From Actinomycetota bacterium (GTDB lineage: Bacteria; Actinomycetota; Actinomycetes; Streptosporangiales; Streptosporangiaceae), in NCBI GenBank assembly GCA_003242605.1, contig QGUZ01000194.1, positions 1-9,344 of the forward strand: a stretch of 9,344 bases of DNA. Direction: 5' to 3'. Positions 1-6,303 of the stretch are shown here, piece after piece. Positions within the stretch are counted from its first letter, which is position 1; each line of letters opens with the position of its first letter. The notes beneath the pieces were generated by a model. It saw nothing but the letters and a program-made list of their open reading frames with translations, made no database searches and was not told the DNA's origin. A program made the position numbers and the translations under genes.

Positions 1-2381
1 CCGGGCCGGCCCCCCGCCCGCCCGCGACGCCGCCCCGCCCCGCCGGGGAGCGCCCCGCCGACCCCGAGCCCGCGGCGCAGTCCCAGGCCGCCGCCCCGGC
101 GGCGAGCCCGGCCCGGCCCGCCGAGGCTCCGGAGCAGGCCGCCCCGGCAGAGCCGTCCGCACCGCGGCCCTCCGGGACGTCCTGGTGGCGCCGGATCACC
201 GGCGAGATGCGGCCGGTGTCCGCGGGCGCCCCGGCCGGCGCGCAGGAGGTGCACCTGGGGCGGCTGGCGCGGTGGCTGCCGCCGCTGCTGACCCTCGAGG
301 CCCTGATCATCTACGTGCTGGCGCTGAAGGTGCCCCCGGGGTTCCTCCGCGGCGTGGACCTCGACAAGATCAACGGCCTCGGGCTGATCTCGGTGCTGCC
401 CGGCGCGGCGCTGGCGTCGATCGTGCTGATGCTGGCGGCGTTCTTCATCACGCTCATGCAGAACCTCGACCGCAAGGGCGTGCTGCTGTTCCAGCTGGCC
501 GCGATCACCTTCGCGCTGCACGGCGCCGCCGCGCTCGTCGAGGACGAGCCCCGGTTCCACACCGCGTGGGTGCACGCCGGATTCGTCGAGCACATCGGGC
601 GGTACGGCGAGGCGCTACCCGGCCTCGACGCCCGGTTCAGCTGGCCGGGCTTCTTCTCCGTGGCCGGGTTCGTGACCCGGGCGGCGGGCATCGACGATCT
701 CGCGCCGATCCTCCAATGGACACCGCTCGTGTCCAACCTGCTGTACCTGGTGCCGTTCGTCCTGATCCTGCGCCAGATCGTGGCGACGACCCGGGCGCGC
801 TGGTTCGCGGCGCTGCTGTTCGTGCTGGTGCAGTGGATCGGCCAGGACTACTTCTCCCCGCAGGGCTTCACCTACCTGCTCTACCTGAGCTTCGTCGCGG
901 TGGTGCTGCGCTGGTTCGGCCGGGTGGAGCGGCGGACCGCGCCGATCCCGGAGAAGGGCTTCATCCGCCGCACGCTCGCCCGGCTCGACGCGCTCACCCC
1001 GGGCGAGCTGCCGCCGCAGGGCGAGCCACGGGACCGGCTGCTCGCGCTGCTGCTGCTCATCGGCCTGTTCACGGCGACCACCGCCACCCACCAGGTGACG
1101 CCGTTCATGATGCTGGGGGCGCTGACCGGGTTCATCCTGCTGCGCCGTACCACGCTCACGCTCGCGCTGCCGGTGCTCCTCGGGACGATCGTGGTCGCCT
1201 GGATCAGCTACCAGGCCACGCCGTACTGGAGCGGGCACTTCGACCAGCTCTTCGGCGGCATCGGGCGGATCTTCGAGAACCTGCAGCAGAACACCGGGGA
1301 CCGGCTCGAGGGCACCGACCCGGAGCACGCGATCGTGCTGCAGACCCGGCTCGGCATCCTCGCCGTGATCCTGCTGCTCGCCGGGATCGGGCTGCTGCGG
1401 CGGCTGCGCCGCGGCGTGCTCGACCGGGTCGCGGTGGTGCTGCTGTGCATCCCGGTGCTCGCCCTCGCCATGCAGAGCTACGGCGGTGAGATCGGCCTGC
1501 GGGTCTACCTGTTCGCCCTGCCGGGGTCGTGCATCCTCGCCGCGTACGCGTTCTTCCCCAACCCGCAGCTCACCGTGGATGCGCCGGAGGTCTGGCCGCA
1601 GCGCGGGCCCCGGTTCGACTTCCTGCCGCGGCTCGATCCCGTGGTGGTCCGGCGGATCTGCACCGTCGCCGCGGCGGTGACCTCGGTGGTGCTCGCGATG
1701 GCGTTCCTCGTCGCGCGGTACGGCAACGAGAAGTTCGAGCGCGTCACCGCCGACGAGGTGGCGGCGATGCACTACATATACGAGAACGACAGGCCGAGCG
1801 CCCGCGTGCTCTACCTGGTGCCGGAGCTCAACCGGGAGGTCACGCCGACGATCCCGTGGCGGGAGCGGGACATCGACGTGGTCGAGTACCGCGAGGCCCT
1901 CGCGCCCCGCGACCCCACCGACATCAACCACCTGATCGCGCAGCTGCGCGCGATGGGGCCGCAGACGTACCTGATCGCGAGCCGGGGCCAGGCCAGCTAC
2001 CTGGAGCTCGCCCACGGGTACCCGTCGGACTGGGGTAAGCGCTTCCGCGCGGCGCTCGACGACTCCCGGCAGCTCAAGCGCGTCTTCGACCGCCCGGACG
2101 CCGCGGTCTACGTGCTCCGCTCGTACCCGCGGGGCACCGAGGTGCCCCCGCCACCCGCGCTCGATTTGGTGGGCGACCGGGGCACCCCGCTCACCCCGTA
2201 CGGCATCGCGGCGCTGGTGGTGGCGTGGGTCGCGTTCTTCGGCTACGAGGTGCTGCGCCTCGGCGACCTGGAGCGGACGCGGCGGCTCCGCCGCCGGTTC
2301 CTCACCGTGGCGATACCCGCCGCGGTCGTCGCCGTCGCGGTGGTGGTCGAGCGGTTCATCGTGCTCGGCTTCGCCCAGTGA
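1..2381 (+). CDS. Polytopic membrane protein, putative GT-C-type glycosyltransferase (5' end outside window)
   Basis: The reading frame is open from the first in-frame codon at base 3, giving at least 792 residues. The ATG at 207 is probably internal: the 68 codons before it have no stop and read as a Pro/Ala-rich tail joining smoothly into a basic SWWRRITGEM stretch. Numbered from that ATG, I see about 13-15 hydrophobic segments (for example 25-44, 58-84, 91-110, 172-193, 197-213, 277-295, 372-393, 486-506). A large soluble segment lies at about 507-660, and two more membrane spans lie near 663-683 and 702-720. Acidic residues in the first loops (VDLDK near 50, EDE near 112), HQVTPF at 295-300 and YGGE at 425-428 resemble polyprenyl-phosphate-sugar-dependent GT-C transferases. 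That assignment is inference; donor and acceptor are unknown. It could instead be a flippase- or polymerase-like envelope protein. Its 3' end overlaps the opposing glycoside hydrolase gene by 26 bp, which supports a shared glycan pathway. Confidence 0.75.
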   Translation, partial: GPAPRPPATPPRPAGERPADPEPAAQSQAAAPAASPARPAEAPEQAAPAEPSAPRPSGTSWWRRITGEMRPVSAGAPAGAQEVHLGRLARWLPPLLTLEALIIYVLALKVPPGFLRGVDLDKINGLGLISVLPGAALASIVLMLAAFFITLMQNLDRKGVLLFQLAAITFALHGAAALVEDEPRFHTAWVHAGFVEHIGRYGEALPGLDARFSWPGFFSVAGFVTRAAGIDDLAPILQWTPLVSNLLYLVPFVLILRQIVATTRARWFAALLFVLVQWIGQDYFSPQGFTYLLYLSFVAVVLRWFGRVERRTAPIPEKGFIRRTLARLDALTPGELPPQGEPRDRLLALLLLIGLFTATTATHQVTPFMMLGALTGFILLRRTTLTLALPVLLGTIVVAWISYQATPYWSGHFDQLFGGIGRIFENLQQNTGDRLEGTDPEHAIVLQTRLGILAVILLLAGIGLLRRLRRGVLDRVAVVLLCIPVLALAMQSYGGEIGLRVYLFALPGSCILAAYAFFPNPQLTVDAPEVWPQRGPRFDFLPRLDPVVVRRICTVAAAVTSVVLAMAFLVARYGNEKFERVTADEVAAMHYIYENDRPSARVLYLVPELNREVTPTIPWRERDIDVVEYREALAPRDPTDINHLIAQLRAMGPQTYLIASRGQASYLELAHGYPSDWGKRFRAALDDSRQLKRVFDRPDAAVYVLRSYPRGTEVPPPPALDLVGDRGTPLTPYGIAALVVAWVAFFGYEVLRLGDLERTRRLRRRFLTVAIPAAVVAVAVVVERFIVLGFAQ

Positions 2382-3810
2382 CCGCGGGCCCGCCGGCTTC
2401 GGCCTGCCCGCCGCCCTCGCCGTCCTCCGGCTCGCCGCCTCGGTCGCTCCACCGCACCTCGTAGGGCTCGAGGTCGAACCGGCGGCCGTCCACGTCGACG
2501 GCGAGCGGCGCGTCGGTGGTGTTCACCATCACCATCTGGTCGTCGGTGGCGAGCACGCGGATCCGGTCGTCGCTCACCGGGACGGTGTGCAGCGGGGCCC
2601 CGGCGTGGAACCAGCGCACGAAGCCGCTGAGCAGCCCCGCCATCGGCATCTCCTCGCCGGTGCCGGGCCGCCACAGGCAGCCGGCGCAGTCGTCGCCGGG
2701 CCGGCGCTGCGGGTTCCAGTACAGGAGGGTCTGGGCGCCGCTCGCGGCGAACTCCATCATCGCGGCGGCCTGGACGGCGGTGCGGCGCCGCTCGTCCCAG
2801 TCGGCGTTGTCCGGCGCGACGTACCACTCGGCCCACCACACCGGCAGGTCGCCGGCGCGCTGCCGCAGCCACTCGGTGACCGCGCGGAACTTGCCGAGCG
2901 CGGTGAACTCGTCGGGCACGATGCCGCGGTCGCTCGTCACCGAGGAGCCGTCCACGACGATGAAGTCCGCGCCCTTCTTGTGCCGGAGCCAGTACGTGAT
3001 CGCATCCAGGGAGCGCTGGTCCACCACGCCCCACGGCCCCCTCAGCTCGGAGGGGTGGCGCGGGTCGGCGTGGCTGTCGATCGGCACGTACGGCCCGCCG
3101 ACCTGGATCTCGGGGTTCACCTTCTTCAGCGCGTCATAGACGCGGTTGTACAGGTCGGTGTACGCCTCGGCGTCCCACTCGTTGCGGCTGTTGTTCCAGA
3201 ACCCCTTGAACTCGTTCCAGACGAGGAAGTGCTTGACGTGGGGGTAGCGCCGCGCGATCGTCGCGGCGAGGTCCGCGAAGTCGTCGAAGTGCTCCCGGAG
3301 CGGGGCGGTCTCGATCCGGTCCCAGTTGGTGCGGCCCTCGGCTCCGCCCTTCATCCAGTCGGGCGCGCAGCACAGCGTGAGCACGGGTAACGCGCGGGTG
3401 TCCGCCATCAGCTTGACGCGCCGGTCGAGATCGCGGAAGTCGTACCTGCCCGGCGCCGGCTCGGGGTTGCCCACGCCCCAGCCCATGATGTGCTGGTTCT
3501 GGATCATGGGCTCCCGGGAGAGCAGGTGGCCGCCTCCCGCGGCGGCGGAGCCGTTCTCGTTGTCCACGCTGAACTGGGTGTGGGTGACGCCCCAGCGTGG
3601 CCAGTTGGGCAGGGCGGGCGGCGCGGCGAGCGTGGGCGGGGGCTGCGGCGTGGGCGGGATGGTCGCCACGACTCCGTCCTGCCTGCCGCGCTTCGCGGCG
3701 AGCGTCAGGATCACGGCCACCAGCGCGAAGGCGATGATTCCGGCCACCACGGCCAGCGGGCCGCGGCTCACGATGCCACGTCGTGCGTGCCGGCCTTCGT
3801 TGTCTAACAC
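2356..3810 (-). CDS. Membrane-anchored glycoside hydrolase, clan GH-A (GH39-like)
   Basis: Predicted 484 residues. A short basic N-terminus is followed by one hydrophobic span at about 18-39 and a Pro-rich linker (51-68). The catalytic domain is therefore probably outside the cell, tethered as a signal anchor. It runs from about 70 to 410 and looks like a TIM barrel of clan GH-A. WNE at 198-200 offers E200 as acid/base, and WWAEW at 325-329 offers E328 as nucleophile; the spacing suits the GH39/GH5-type group. C375 and C378 (DDCAGC) could form a disulfide. Residues 411-455 look like a small C-terminal beta domain, followed by a Gly/Glu-rich tail. By analogy with GH39 enzymes in exopolysaccharide loci (PslG of Pseudomonas), it may trim the polymer made by neighbouring genes; the substrate cannot be read from sequence. 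The start is GTG at 3810; GTG at codon 14 is an alternative that would still keep the anchor. Codons 2 and 141 are the rare leucine codon TTA. Confidence 0.85.
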   Translation of the reverse strand: MLDNEGRHARRGIVSRGPLAVVAGIIAFALVAVILTLAAKRGRQDGVVATIPPTPQPPPTLAAPPALPNWPRWGVTHTQFSVDNENGSAAAGGGHLLSREPMIQNQHIMGWGVGNPEPAPGRYDFRDLDRRVKLMADTRALPVLTLCCAPDWMKGGAEGRTNWDRIETAPLREHFDDFADLAATIARRYPHVKHFLVWNEFKGFWNNSRNEWDAEAYTDLYNRVYDALKKVNPEIQVGGPYVPIDSHADPRHPSELRGPWGVVDQRSLDAITYWLRHKKGADFIVVDGSSVTSDRGIVPDEFTALGKFRAVTEWLRQRAGDLPVWWAEWYVAPDNADWDERRRTAVQAAAMMEFAASGAQTLLYWNPQRRPGDDCAGCLWRPGTGEEMPMAGLLSGFVRWFHAGAPLHTVPVSDDRIRVLATDDQMVMVNTTDAPLAVDVDGRRFDLEPYEVRWSDRGGEPEDGEGGGQAEAGGPAVTGRSRAR

Positions 3811-3816
3811 TCCGTC

Positions 3817-3822
3817 ACCGTA
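3817..3822 (-). promoter_or_regulatory. Possible -10 box for the glycoside hydrolase gene
   Basis: On the minus strand TACGGT ends 6 nt before the GTG start codon, the spacing expected for a leaderless transcript. There is no good Shine-Dalgarno sequence apart from a weak ACGGAG touching the start. No convincing -35 box is seen at 16-19 nt. The 8-mer TACGGTGA recurs at 4750-4757, upstream of the GNAT gene. Confidence 0.3.
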
Positions 3823-3840
3823 TCCACGAGAACTTACAAG

Positions 3841-3903
3841 GCACTAGAGCCCGCGTATGCTGCGGTAACGGAAGTTAGGACGCTTGACGCAGCATACGGG
3901 TGC
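3841..3903. repeat. Long interrupted inverted repeat (operator or RNA stem)
   Basis: CGTATGCTGCG at 3854-3864 is the exact reverse complement of CGCAGCATACG at 3888-3898, an 11-bp perfect stem around a 23-nt centre. CC at 3851-3852 can add two pairs to GG at 3899-3900 after a one-base bulge. Alternatively, GCAC at 3841-3844 matches GTGC at 3900-3903. It lies in the divergent region between the minus-strand hydrolase (start 3810) and the plus-strand gene starting at 3993. It could be an operator for both genes or a stem in the plus-strand leader. Its size and position are seen directly; its role is inferred. Confidence 0.6.
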
Positions 3904-3982
3904 ACAAGGATCCAAGCCCCACCGAAGCTTGACGGGTGAGGTCAGCCATGAATGGGTAAAAACCTGCCCAGTCGAGGATTTT

Positions 3983-3988
3983 AGGGGG
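3983..3988 (+). promoter_or_regulatory. Ribosome binding site selecting the GTG start at 3993
   Basis: AGGGGG sits 4 nt before the GTG at 3993 and favours that start over the in-frame ATG at 4053. The GGGGC at 3985-3989 could pair with GCCCC at 3916-3920 in the leader, so the site might be masked in one RNA fold. That pairing is only 5 bp and is speculative. Confidence 0.5.
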
Positions 3989-3992
3989 CACA

Positions 3993-4709
3993 GTGGCCCG
4001 AGCATGGCTGCAATCCGCCGGAGTCGTTCCCGCTACCGTCGACGGTGGGTCCATGAACGGAGGGGCCCCGCGAGCCGTCTGGCTTCTCTGGCCGGCCGAT
4101 CCCCAGGGGATCAGCGCGAAGTCCGTGGCACAGCGCCTGGTCCAGCTGGGCCGTCCCTCCCACCTGGTGTGGAACCCGGTGACCGGGGAGATCATCCAGT
4201 CGCTTCCGGCGACCCGGGCGGCGTGCGGCCTGCCCGGTGACGTGAACCGCCACGGCCGGGTGTGCGTCCAGATCACAGTGCTGGGTTCGGTGCACGAGCC
4301 GTTCACCGACACGAAGATGGACGGACTGAATGAGATCCTCGCCTGGCTCGACTCCTGGAAGATCCCCCGGACATGGCCGGCCGGGCCACCCCTGCCGTAC
4401 CCCCATTCGGTCGCCGCGCCGCGCAGCAAGCGCGCCTGGGCCTCGGGCGGTCACTTCGGTCTCTCCCAGGTGCCCGGAACGACCGAGGGCGACCCTGGCG
4501 CGATCGACATCACGCGACTCACCGGTGACGGCCGGTCACCCGTGCAGGTACCCCGGCCCCGCGCGGAACTCAACGGCGGAGCAGAGGTACCGAACGGGCA
4601 AAATCCCAGCACACATGCCGATGACACCTCAAACCAGGCGATACAATCCGGCCTAGGCTTCCTGGCCGGGCGGGAGGTGAGCCTGGGATCTCGTCTCTCT
4701 TCCGAGTGA
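3993..4709 (+). CDS. Divergent peptidoglycan-amidase-fold (Amidase_2/PGRP-like) protein
   Basis: Predicted 238 residues, with no clear signal peptide and no membrane span. Residues 28-175 resemble a family of actinomycete proteins built on the N-acetylmuramoyl-L-alanine amidase fold. The elements are a first strand AVWLLW (28-33), a helix with AQRLVQLG (46-53), HLVWNPVTGEIIQSLPATR (57-75), a Val/Gln strand VCVQITV (90-96), and a closing GGHFGLSQVP...GDPGAID (152-172). H154 and D167 occupy positions expected for metal ligands in such enzymes. The usual first-strand histidine is not apparent, since WPADP follows the strand instead. It may therefore be inactive or a wall-binding relative. The C-terminal 60 residues are polar and low in complexity, probably disordered. 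The family assignment is from memory of motif patterns and is moderate. It is followed after 142 bp by the GNAT gene on the same strand. Confidence 0.65.
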   Translation: MARAWLQSAGVVPATVDGGSMNGGAPRAVWLLWPADPQGISAKSVAQRLVQLGRPSHLVWNPVTGEIIQSLPATRAACGLPGDVNRHGRVCVQITVLGSVHEPFTDTKMDGLNEILAWLDSWKIPRTWPAGPPLPYPHSVAAPRSKRAWASGGHFGLSQVPGTTEGDPGAIDITRLTGDGRSPVQVPRPRAELNGGAEVPNGQNPSTHADDTSNQAIQSGLGFLAGREVSLGSRLSSE

Positions 4710-4749
4710 ATCGGTATGTGGCGGGCTATCTCCCAGGATCTCTTCGAGC

Positions 4750-4755
4750 TACGGT
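4750..4755 (+). promoter_or_regulatory. Possible -10 box upstream of the GNAT gene
   Basis: TACGGT, within TACGGTGA, lies about 97 nt before the ATG at 4852. If used, transcription would start near 4762 and place both following hairpins in the 5' untranslated RNA. No good -35 sequence is visible, so this rests on the -10 match and its recurrence upstream of the hydrolase gene. Confidence 0.25.
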
Positions 4756-4766
4756 GAGCTTTTACT

Positions 4767-4796
4767 CGTCGCTTACGCGACGCCCAGCATGCTGGG
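4767..4796. repeat. Two abutting dyads: a 6-bp hairpin and a 14-bp perfect palindrome
   Basis: CGTCGC (4767-4772), a TTAC loop and GCGACG (4777-4782) form a perfect hairpin. Immediately after it, CCCAGCATGCTGGG (4783-4796) is a perfect 14-bp palindrome. They sit in the 142-bp gap, 56 bp before the GNAT start codon. The palindrome suits a dimeric repressor or activator site; the hairpin could belong to the leader RNA or end the preceding transcript, although no T-run follows. The CAGCAT core is shared with the inverted repeat at 3854-3898. Confidence 0.5.
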
Positions 4797-4851
4797 GATG
4801 TAGCGTGCACCGGCCCGCTGAGCCGCACCATCCACCCCTGATTGGGAGCTC

Positions 4852-5934
4852 ATGCGTATCTCAGTCGTACATCCGCGCGAACTGGGAGACACCGAGATAA
4901 CCGCGTGGCGGGAACTGCAGACCGCGCACCCCGCCCTCGATAATCCGTTCCTGTCTCCGGAGTTCACCATCGAGGTCGGGCGTCTGCGGGAACAGGCGCG
5001 CGTGGCGGTGCTCAGCGAGGGCTCGTCGATCGTTGGATTCTTTCCCTTCGAAAAGCATCCGTTCGGGATCGGAATGCCCATCGCCGCCGGCCTGACCGAC
5101 GCGCAGGGGCTGGTCCACGCCAAGGACATCGAGCTCGACCCACGGCAGCTCATCAAGGCCTGTGGCCTGTCCGTGTACGAGTTCGACCACATGGTCGCGG
5201 GCCAGCCGCTGCTGCCGGAGCGCTACGAGCGGTACCCCTCCCCCATCATGGACATGAGCGAGGGGTTCGACGCGTACATCGAAACGGTCAAGAAGAATTC
5301 CGGTAAGACCTACCGCTCCACGGCCTACAAGAGCCGCAAGCTGCAGCGGGATTTCGGCACGCTCCGCCATGAGTTCGGGCTGCGTGACGAGGCGTCGCTG
5401 CGGACGTTACTCCGCTGGAAGACCGACCAGTATCGGAGGACCGGACGGAGTGACCGGTTCGCGAGGCCGTGGATCGTTCAACTGGTCCGAAATCTTTCCC
5501 AGCTCGACACCGAGCACTTCGGCGGCGTGCTGGATATGATCTACGTCGACGACCGGCCGGTCGCCGGGCACTTCGGAATTCGCACGAAGACGACCCTCGC
5601 CGGGTGGTTCCCCGCATATGACCCGGCGTTCTCCAAATATTCACCCGGCCTTATTCACCACCTCGCCATGGCGGAAAAGGCGGCCCAGGCGGGGATCCGG
5701 GTGATCGACCTCGGCCGCGGCCACAAGGAATACAAGGAAAAGCTCAAGAACGGCGAGTACCTCGTCTGCGAGGGCCGGATCGCCCGGCCGTCGCTCGGGG
5801 CGGGCCTGCACTGGCTGTCCCGGGTGCCGGTGCGCAAGGCGCGCAACACCGTGCTCGCCAACCCGCGTCTCGCGCGCACCGCCGACCGCGCGCTCAAGAC
5901 GTACGGCAAACTGCGTACCTCTCTCGCCTCCTAG
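4852..5934 (+). CDS. CelD/BcsL-family GNAT acyltransferase
   Basis: Predicted 360 residues, cytoplasmic. The layout matches the CelD/BcsL group (Acetyltransf_6 domain). The N-terminal half begins with NPFLSPEF (31-38), the conserved opening of these proteins. The acetyltransferase domain runs from about 140 to 300 and includes KNSGKTYRSTAYKSRKL (148-164), GGVLDMIYVDDRPVAGHFG (224-242) and DLGRGHKEYKEKL (286-298). Relatives are encoded beside polysaccharide genes, cellulose among them, and probably acylate a sugar nucleotide or polymer precursor; the acceptor here is unknown. The ATG at 4852 has GGGAG 3 nt upstream. Codon 186 is the rare leucine codon TTA, and the gene uses more A/T at third positions than the genes either side, which may indicate transfer or low expression. 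A strong GC hairpin follows 15 bp after the stop. It may be co-transcribed with the amidase-fold gene upstream, but the gap contains its own dyads. Confidence 0.85.
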   Translation: MRISVVHPRELGDTEITAWRELQTAHPALDNPFLSPEFTIEVGRLREQARVAVLSEGSSIVGFFPFEKHPFGIGMPIAAGLTDAQGLVHAKDIELDPRQLIKACGLSVYEFDHMVAGQPLLPERYERYPSPIMDMSEGFDAYIETVKKNSGKTYRSTAYKSRKLQRDFGTLRHEFGLRDEASLRTLLRWKTDQYRRTGRSDRFARPWIVQLVRNLSQLDTEHFGGVLDMIYVDDRPVAGHFGIRTKTTLAGWFPAYDPAFSKYSPGLIHHLAMAEKAAQAGIRVIDLGRGHKEYKEKLKNGEYLVCEGRIARPSLGAGLHWLSRVPVRKARNTVLANPRLARTADRALKTYGKLRTSLAS

Positions 5935-5949
5935 AGACCACGTCAGAGC

Positions 5950-5989
5950 CGGGGCCGGGCGGCGTTCCGACGAGCGCCGCCCGGCCCCG
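5950..5989 (+). terminator. GC-rich hairpin terminator after the GNAT gene
   Basis: A 15-bp perfect stem pairs 5950-5964 with 5975-5989 around a 10-nt loop (TTCCGACGAG), starting 15 nt after the stop codon. No T-run follows, as is common for actinomycete terminators. It closes the plus-strand unit at 3993-5934. Confidence 0.75.
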
Positions 5990-6062
5990 CGCCGTGTCCG
6001 CCTCCGGTGTCCGGCTCCGGGTCCGGCTCCCGGCCCCGTACCGCGGCCGTCACACCCATGAC

Positions 6063-6114
6063 GCGGCGAATGCCCACTTCCAGGAAATATTCCGGAAATA
6101 CCGGAATTCGCCGC
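6063..6114. repeat. Inverted repeat enclosing 11-bp-spaced GGAAATA repeats
   Basis: GCGGCGAAT (6063-6071) is the exact reverse complement of ATTCGCCGC (6106-6114). Between them lie TTCCAGGAAATA (6078-6089) and TTCCGGAAATA (6090-6100), two direct repeats one helical turn apart. A related CCGGAATTC follows at 6101-6109. The island is clearly more AT-rich than its surroundings and lies about 190-240 bp before the DUF2510 start. It could be an operator or a distal promoter element; no binding protein can be named. Confidence 0.5.
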
Positions 6115-6290
6115 CAACGAATGCGATGCGGGGTATCGGACGCCGTGCGGCCGATGCATCACGCCCGGCATGCGCCCATGGACGGCGCCATTCCCGGCCG
6201 GTCGGAGCGCCGGACCCGCCGCGCACCACCGCGGAGCAAGGCAATCGTCACCTGCCGCCGCTTGAGGCTGCCTGGGATCGGTAAGTTCAT

Positions 6291-6296
6291 TAGTCT
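6291..6296 (+). promoter_or_regulatory. -10 box of the DUF2510 gene, likely leaderless start
   Basis: TAGTCT ends 7 nt before the ATG at 6304, which places the transcription start at or very near the A of the ATG. No Shine-Dalgarno sequence precedes the ATG. A TTGAGG at 6262-6267 is too far away (23-nt spacer) to be a standard -35 box. Confidence 0.45.
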
Positions 6297-6303
6297 GGCA
6301 AAC

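Larger units (their letters stand above)
5990..6303. other. Intergenic region with no supported gene
   Basis: About 310 bp between the terminator and the DUF2510 gene. The open frames here (one on each strand, up to about 96 codons, plus the in-frame extension of the downstream gene to an ATG at 6007) are Arg/Pro/Ser-rich, lack ribosome sites and show no recognisable domain. The stretch 6004-6033 repeats TCCGG several times. An AT-richer island with repeats lies at 6063-6114. The last 15 bases carry the likely promoter of the next gene. Confidence 0.6.

Noticed and set aside
185..1489. A 434-codon open frame on the plus strand in another frame
   Set aside because: Ala/Arg/Pro-rich shadow of the membrane protein; the other frame has clear membrane spans and motifs.
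615..2015. A 466-codon open frame on the minus strand
   Set aside because: Antisense to the membrane protein, Arg/Glu/His-rich without a domain, and explained by high GC at third codon positions.
2587..3390. A 267-codon plus-strand open frame opposite the hydrolase
   Set aside because: Low-complexity shadow; the minus-strand frame carries the catalytic WNE and WAEW motifs.
3841..3992. Known riboswitch (ydaO cyclic di-AMP, cobalamin, TPP, glycine or cyclic di-GMP class)
   Set aside because: None of the consensus blocks I know could be lined up with the sequence, so only an unassigned structured leader is claimed.
6007..6303. N-terminal extension of the DUF2510 protein to the ATG at 6007
   Set aside because: The extension is Arg/Pro-rich with no domain or ribosome site. 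It crosses the 6063-6114 repeats and the likely promoter, and the DUF2510 motif starts right after the ATG at 6304.
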